This document shows positions 46,554-52,249 of a DNA stretch of 52,249 nt, piece by piece. The position numbers and the translations under genes were made by a program. Location: NCBI RefSeq assembly GCF_946480385.1, contig NZ_CAMLJP010000036.1, positions 1 to 52,249 of the forward strand. The letters run 5' to 3'. The first letter of the stretch is position 1. Each line of letters starts with the position of its first letter. This stretch comes from an uncultured Azospirillum sp. GTDB taxonomy: Bacteria > Pseudomonadota > Alphaproteobacteria > Azospirillales > Azospirillaceae. The notes beneath the pieces were generated by a model. It was given only the letters and a program-made list of their open reading frames with translations. It had not been told where the DNA came from and searched no databases.

Positions 46554-46709
46554 TTCCCTCTCCCGTCCCGGGAGAGGGAAGGGGGCCATGCGGAGCATGG
46601 GAAGGGTGAGGGGGTGGGCACGAAGCCATGCGGTTCGGGAGTCTTGGATCACCCCTCACCCTCCCCGCCTTTGGCGGGTCCCCTCCCTCTCCCGGGGCGG
46701 GAGAGGGCA
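46554..46709. repeat. Dispersed GC-rich inverted repeat element, copy 2
   Basis: Same architecture as the copy at 23500-23656. The left palindrome is CCTCTCCCGTCCCGGGAGAG; GGGTGAGGGGG, the shared CTTGGATCACCCCTCACCCT and the right palindrome CTCTCCCGGGGCGGGAGAGG follow in order. Spacer sequences differ (CATGCGGAGCATGG here). It lies between the convergent pirin and sufA genes. Confidence 0.87.
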
Positions 46710-46734
46710 CTGTCTCCTGTCCCCTTAAGGCCAA

Positions 46735-47079
46735 TCAAACGTGGAAGCTCTCGCCGCAGCCGCAGCGGCCCTTTTCGTTCGGGTTCTTGAAGACGAAGCC
46801 GGTCTGGAACTTGTCGTCGACATAGTCCATCTCGCTGCCGATCAGGAACATGACGGCGGCCGGATCGATCAGGATGGTGACGCCCTTGTCCTCCACCACC
46901 TCGTCGAACTTCATCTTCTCCTTGGCATACTGAACGTCGTAGCTGAGGCCGGAGCAGCCGCGCGCCTTCACGCCGATGCGCAGGCCGACCATGTCGTCGG
47001 TGGCCTTGGACATCAGCGCCTTGACGCGCTCCGCGGCGGCGTCGGTGATCGTGAGCGCCTTGGGCAGGGAACGGGCCAT
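46735..47079 (-). CDS. sufA: A-type iron-sulfur carrier, SufA/IscA family
   Basis: A 114-residue HesB/YadR-type protein that carries a nascent Fe-S cluster to target enzymes. The three cysteines are in place: one in ARGCSGLSY and the pair in GRCGCGESF near the C-terminus. The start LTITDAAAERVKALM is typical. It is the last gene of the leftward suf operon, 22 bp after sufT. SufA, IscA and ErpA cannot be told apart by motif; context gives the name. Confidence 0.94.
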   Translation of the reverse strand: MARSLPKALTITDAAAERVKALMSKATDDMVGLRIGVKARGCSGLSYDVQYAKEKMKFDEVVEDKGVTILIDPAAVMFLIGSEMDYVDDKFQTGFVFKNPNEKGRCGCGESFHV

Positions 47080-47101
47080 GGTGACGGTCTCCTAATACGG
47101 C

Positions 47102-47566
47102 TCAGAACATATCCAGTTGCAGGCGGGCTTCTTCGGACATCATGCCCTGGTGCCAAGGCGGCTCCCACACCAGTTCGATCTTGACCTCGTTGACGTCCTC
47201 GACTCCCAGCACGGCTTGGCGCACCTGCTCGGGCAGTTCGCCGGCCACCGGACACATGGGGCTGGTCAGCGTCATATCAATCTCGACATTGCGCAGGCCA
47301 TCCATGTCCACACGGTAGATCAGGCCGAGTTCCCAGATATCGACCGGGATTTCAGGGTCGTAGCAGGTCTTGATGGCCGCCACGACGCGATCCATGATCT
47401 CCTCCCGCGGGTCGAAGCCCTCGGGCGGCTTGGGCATCGGCGCGAAGTCCTTGGACTCGGAAGCCTCGGTCGCCGGGATTTCGCTTGCGGTCTGGGCCTT
47501 CAACTGCGCCTCGGCTTCGGCCGGGTTCGGGGCGATCGGGCGCTGCGTCAGGGTTTCATCGGGCAT
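47102..47566 (-). CDS. sufT: SUF-system Fe-S assembly protein SufT (MIP18/DUF59 family)
   Basis: A 154-residue protein. The first 45 residues are polar, Ala- and Glu-rich and probably unstructured. The DUF59 domain follows (residues about 50-154), with the signature CYDPEIPVDIWELGLIYRV and TLTSPMCPVAGELPEQV. SufT proteins help mature Fe-S proteins when cluster demand is high. It lies 16 bp after sufU in the operon. Confidence 0.93.
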   Translation of the reverse strand: MPDETLTQRPIAPNPAEAEAQLKAQTASEIPATEASESKDFAPMPKPPEGFDPREEIMDRVVAAIKTCYDPEIPVDIWELGLIYRVDMDGLRNVEIDMTLTSPMCPVAGELPEQVRQAVLGVEDVNEVKIELVWEPPWHQGMMSEEARLQLDMF

Positions 47567-47582
47567 TTCGATCCCCCTTCCC

Positions 47583-48050
47583 TCAATACTGGTCGCTGGA
47601 GGCCGCAGCCTCGCCGTGGAGCGCCGCGTTCATCGCGTGCCAAGCCAGCGTCGCGCACTTCACCCGCACCGGGAACTGGCGCACGCCGGACATCACCATC
47701 AGCTTTTCCATGGTCTCGTCATCGACACCCTCGGGGATGTCGGGCTCGTCCTGGGTGCACAGCTCGTGGAAGGCGTGGAACAGCTTTTCCGCCTCGGCCG
47801 CACTCTTGCCGCGCACCAGCTCCGTCATCATCGAGGCGCTGGCGGTGGAGATGGCGCAGCCGCGGCCCTGGAAGGCCACGTCGTCCACAACCCCGTCCTT
47901 CAGGGTCAGATAGACCATGAAGCGGTCGCCGCACATCGGGTTCTCGCCCTTCGCCTCGCGATTGGCGTCGTCGGGATGGCGGAAGTTGCGGGGATTCTTG
48001 CCGTGGTCCAGGATCACTTCCTGATACAGCTCGCGCAGATCGTCCATCAT
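47583..48050 (-). CDS. sufU: SufU iron-sulfur assembly protein
   Basis: A 155-residue IscU-like protein. Conserved features are LYQEVILDHGKNPRN, the first cysteine in NPMCGDR, the second in GRGCAISTASASMM and the third in VRVKCATLAWHA. The insertion between the second and third cysteines marks SufU rather than IscU. In SufU proteins studied so far, a zinc-bound Cys accepts persulfide from SufS. The ATG overlaps the sufS stop by four bases, so translation is coupled. Confidence 0.95.
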   Translation of the reverse strand: MMDDLRELYQEVILDHGKNPRNFRHPDDANREAKGENPMCGDRFMVYLTLKDGVVDDVAFQGRGCAISTASASMMTELVRGKSAAEAEKLFHAFHELCTQDEPDIPEGVDDETMEKLMVMSGVRQFPVRVKCATLAWHAMNAALHGEAAASSDQY

Positions 48051-49309
48051 GCTCCGAAGAACTCCTTGACCGCCTGGAGGGACTGGACGAGGGCGTCGGC
48101 TTCCTCCCGGGTGTTGTAGAGGCCGAAAGAGGCGCGGACGGTCGGTCCGACGTCGAACCGCTCGGCCAGCGGCTCGGCGCAATGGCGGCCGACGCGCACG
48201 GCGACGCCATACTGGTCGACGATGGTGCCGACGTCGTGCGGGTGCACGCCCTCCAGCGCGAAGGAGATGATAGGCCCCTTGCCGGGCGCGGTGCCGACGA
48301 TGCGCAGGCCGTCGATCTGCGACAGCTGCTGCGTCGCGTATTGCAGCAGGTCGTGCTCGTGCGCGGCGATGGCGTCGCGGCCGAGAGCCTCGACATAGTC
48401 GATGGCGGCGCCCAGCCCGATGACCTCGGTGATCGGCGGGGTGCCGGCCTCGAAGCGCGAGGGCGGGGCCTTGAAGGTGGTGCCTTCGAAGCTGACGCTC
48501 TCGATCATGTCGCCGCCGCCCTGGTAGGGGGGCATCTTCTTCAACAGGTCGTACTTGCCGTAGAGCACGCCGAGACCGGTCGGGCCATAGAGCTTGTGCG
48601 CGGTGAAGACGTAGAAGTCGGCGTCGATGTCCTGCACGTCGACCGTGCCATGCACCACCGCCTGGCTGCCGTCGAACAGGACGGGCACGCCGCGCTCATG
48701 CGCCAGCTTGGCGATGGTCTTGGCCGGGGTGACGGTGCCCAGCACGTTGGAGCAGTGGGTGATCGCCACCAGCTTCGTGCGGTCGGACAGCAGATCCTTG
48801 TAGGCGTCCATGTCGAGGACGCCGTCCTCGTCGCAGGGCACGACCTTGATGACGATCTTCTTCTCGGCCTGGAGCAACTGCCACGGAACGATGTTCGCGT
48901 GATGCTCCATGATCGACAGGATGACTTCGTCGCCTTCGTTCAGGAAGGTCCGGCCATAGCTGGCGGCCACGAGGTTGATCGCCTCGGTCGAGCTGCGGGT
49001 GAAGACGATGCAGCGGTCGTTCGGCGCATTCAGGAAGCGCGCCACCTTGGTGCGCACCGCCTCGAATTGGTCGGTCGCGGTCTGCGACAGGAAATGGACG
49101 CCGCGGTGGATGTTGGAGTAGTCCTCCTCCAGGAAGCGGGTCATGGCCTGGATGACCTGACGCGGCTTCTGGGCGGACGCCCCGCTGTCCAGATAGACCA
49201 GCGGCTTGCCGGGCTTTCCCTTCCTGGCGTGGACGCTGCGGGCGAGGATCGGGAAATCCTCCCGCACCCGCTGCACGTCGTAGGCTTGGTTCAGGATGGC
49301 ATCGGACAT
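48047..49309 (-). CDS. sufS: Cysteine desulfurase SufS
   Basis: A 420-residue PLP enzyme that takes sulfur from cysteine to form a persulfide for SufU. Visible are the N-terminal VREDFPILARSVH, the cofactor region (NLVAASYG, HHANIVPWQLL), the PLP lysine in TAHKLYGPTG and the catalytic cysteine in RVGRHCAEP, which marks the group II SufS type. The start at 49309 is chosen by family length; the frame extends back to 49510 into sufD sequence. Confidence 0.96.
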   Translation of the reverse strand: MSDAILNQAYDVQRVREDFPILARSVHARKGKPGKPLVYLDSGASAQKPRQVIQAMTRFLEEDYSNIHRGVHFLSQTATDQFEAVRTKVARFLNAPNDRCIVFTRSSTEAINLVAASYGRTFLNEGDEVILSIMEHHANIVPWQLLQAEKKIVIKVVPCDEDGVLDMDAYKDLLSDRTKLVAITHCSNVLGTVTPAKTIAKLAHERGVPVLFDGSQAVVHGTVDVQDIDADFYVFTAHKLYGPTGLGVLYGKYDLLKKMPPYQGGGDMIESVSFEGTTFKAPPSRFEAGTPPITEVIGLGAAIDYVEALGRDAIAAHEHDLLQYATQQLSQIDGLRIVGTAPGKGPIISFALEGVHPHDVGTIVDQYGVAVRVGRHCAEPLAERFDVGPTVRASFGLYNTREEADALVQSLQAVKEFFGA

Positions 49310-49311
49310 GG

Positions 49312-50681
49312 TTACTTCTGCTCCTCCAGCCAGCCGGCGATGATCCCCTGGAAGGCGTCGCGGATCGACTCCTCGGCGATTTCCTCCAGCGATTCCGACA
49401 GGAATGCGCCGATCAGCAGACCCTGGGCGGTGTCGCGGTCGATGCCGCGGGCGCGCAGGTAGAACAGCGCGTCGTCGTCCAACTCGCCCGCGGTGCAGCC
49501 GTGGCTGCACTTCACGTCGTCGGCATGGATTTCCAGTTCCGGCTTGCTGTCGATCTCGGCCCCGTCGGACAGCAGCAGGGCGCGGTTCAGCTGATAGCCG
49601 TCGGTCTTCTGCGCGTCGGGGCAGACGGTGATCTTGCCCTGGAACACCGCGCGGGCGGTGTCGTCGATGACGCCCTTGTAGACCTCGCGGCTGGTGCCGT
49701 TCGGCTGGGCGTGGACGATCACCGTCGTGGTGTCGGCATGCTGGGTGCCGCGGACCAGATAGCCGCCGCTGACATGGGTCCGCGCCTCGGTCCCATCGAG
49801 GCGGCTGACCACCTCGTTGCGCGACAGCTTGGCGCCCGTCGTCAGGATGAAGTTGTCATAGCAGCCGCCGGTCGCCACCGTTGCCGCGATGTGCGACAGG
49901 TGGATGGCGCCGGCGCCCTCACGCTGCGACTTGTAATGATGCAGGGTGGCGCCTTCGCCGACGAACACCTCGGTGACGTGGTTCGACAGCGTGGTGCCGG
50001 CGCCGCGGCCGACATGGTGTTCGACCACCACCGCCTTCGACCCGGCCTCCGCGATCAGCAGCATGCGCGGATGGCAGGTGGTCGCCTGAGTGTCCGAGCC
50101 GACGGAGACGAAGACCAGCTCGATGGGACGCTCCACCTCGACGTTGGCCGGCACGTGCAGGACGGCGCCGTCGGCGAGATAGGCGCTGTTCAGCGCCACC
50201 AGCGGACGGTCGTCCGCTGCGGCGAGGCGGCCGAGATGGTCAGCCAGCAGGCCGGAATGGGTGGTCAGCGCGGCGTCGAGGCTCAGCAGTTCTACGCGCG
50301 GCGGCAGCCCGTCGACCGAGGACAGGTCGGCGCGGAAGCGGCCGTCGACGAAGACCATGCGCGGGCCGTCCTGCCCCTCGGTCCGGACGGTCGGCAGCAG
50401 GTCGATCGCGGCGGCGGCGGGAGCGGCCGGCTGGAAGGTCAGCTTGGCGAGGTCGCGCAGGTTGGTGTATCGCCAGCTCTCGTTCTTGATCGTCGGCAGA
50501 CCGACGGCGGCGAAGCGCTCACGCCCGGCGGTGCGCAACTCGTTCAGCCAGGACAACCCGCTGCCGGGCAGGCCCGAACCCATCTGGTCGAGCGGCGCCA
50601 GGAAGGCCGGGGCGGTCGCCGGATCGGCGCCCCGCGTCGAGTAGGTCATCGGGTGAAGGGGGGAGGGATGTTGCGCCGTCA

Positions 50682-50685
<4 letters not shown>
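49312..50685 (-). CDS. sufD: Fe-S cluster assembly protein SufD
   Basis: A 457-residue scaffold component. SufD pairs with SufB and SufC in the SufBC2D complex that builds clusters. The beta-helix core with repeated short strands is visible (VVVEHHVGRGAGTTLSNHVTEVFVGEGATLHHYKSQ), with the C-terminal motif CSHGCTAGELDDDALFYLRARGID holding the conserved cysteine and histidine pair. Its ATG overlaps the sufC stop by four bases, and its stop is two bases before sufS. Confidence 0.96.
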
Positions 50686-51434
<749 letters not shown>

Positions 51435-51504
51435 CGTCTTCGCCTCGTTGTCTTCTTCAGGCCGCCGGCACGCCGTCCGGTCTTCACATTCCGTCGGTTG
51501 GGTC

Positions 51505-52249
<745 letters not shown>

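Overview
The window is GC-rich DNA with dense, mostly non-overlapping genes. It looks chromosomal and alphaproteobacterial, most like Azospirillum or a relative in Rhodospirillales. That guess rests on the combination of a one-chain NifJ pyruvate:flavodoxin oxidoreductase, a PflBA pair, a tripartite tricarboxylate transporter, FnrL/FixK-like boxes and a SUF operon with SufT and SufA; no marker gene (rRNA, tRNA) is present to prove it.

Layout. (1) 1-9923: the 3' part of a giant repetitive surface or secreted protein built of about 23 cadherin/Ig-like units of roughly 113 residues, with RTX calcium-binding blocks, a Gly-Ser-Thr linker and a type I secretion-like C-terminus. (2) 10010-11871: a MarR regulator, a HAD phosphatase and a tiny secreted peptide. 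(3) 12150-21044: an anaerobic and hexuronate region with an ExuT-like transporter, NifJ, tagaturonate reductase UxaB and a LacI regulator. The exuT and uxaB promoters carry the same AT-rich operator-like sequence inside 18-bp spacers, and the nifJ leader carries an FnrL-like box and a possible sigma-54 promoter. (4) 21137-22672: a Tat-exported bicovalent flavoprotein oxidase. (5) 22694-27248: pflA and pflB, then a HexR/RpiR-type regulator with two perfect HexR-like palindromes in front of it. (6) 27520-31461: a lipoprotein, an RraA-like protein and AcnB with a clear promoter and terminator. (7) 31469-32801: a LysR regulator divergent from a tautomerase, in slightly AT-richer DNA. (8) 40452 down to 32917: one long leftward operon iclR-dgoK-dgoA-tctC-tctB-tctA-SDR-MBL hydrolase. 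It joins 2-keto-3-deoxygalactonate phosphorylation and cleavage to a tripartite tricarboxylate transporter, and no galactonate dehydratase is visible. (9) 40678-46547: an orphan branched-chain amino acid type binding protein, a membrane MASE-PAS-PAS-GGDEF-EAL protein, an IsdG-like monooxygenase and a pirin. (10) 52249 down to 46735: the SUF iron-sulfur assembly operon sufB-C-D-S-U-T-A, with sufB cut by the window edge.

How it fits together. NifJ, PFL, AcnB and SUF all concern pyruvate or Fe-S metabolism. The ExuT/UxaB and DgoK/DgoA/Tct loci handle C6 sugar acids that end in pyruvate plus glyceraldehyde 3-phosphate, and HexR normally senses the Entner-Doudoroff intermediate KDPG. Three intergenic regions hold GC-rich inverted repeat elements of two kinds. 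No CRISPR array, insertion sequence, rRNA or tRNA gene was seen. All family names rest on motif and sequence recognition by eye, without database searches.
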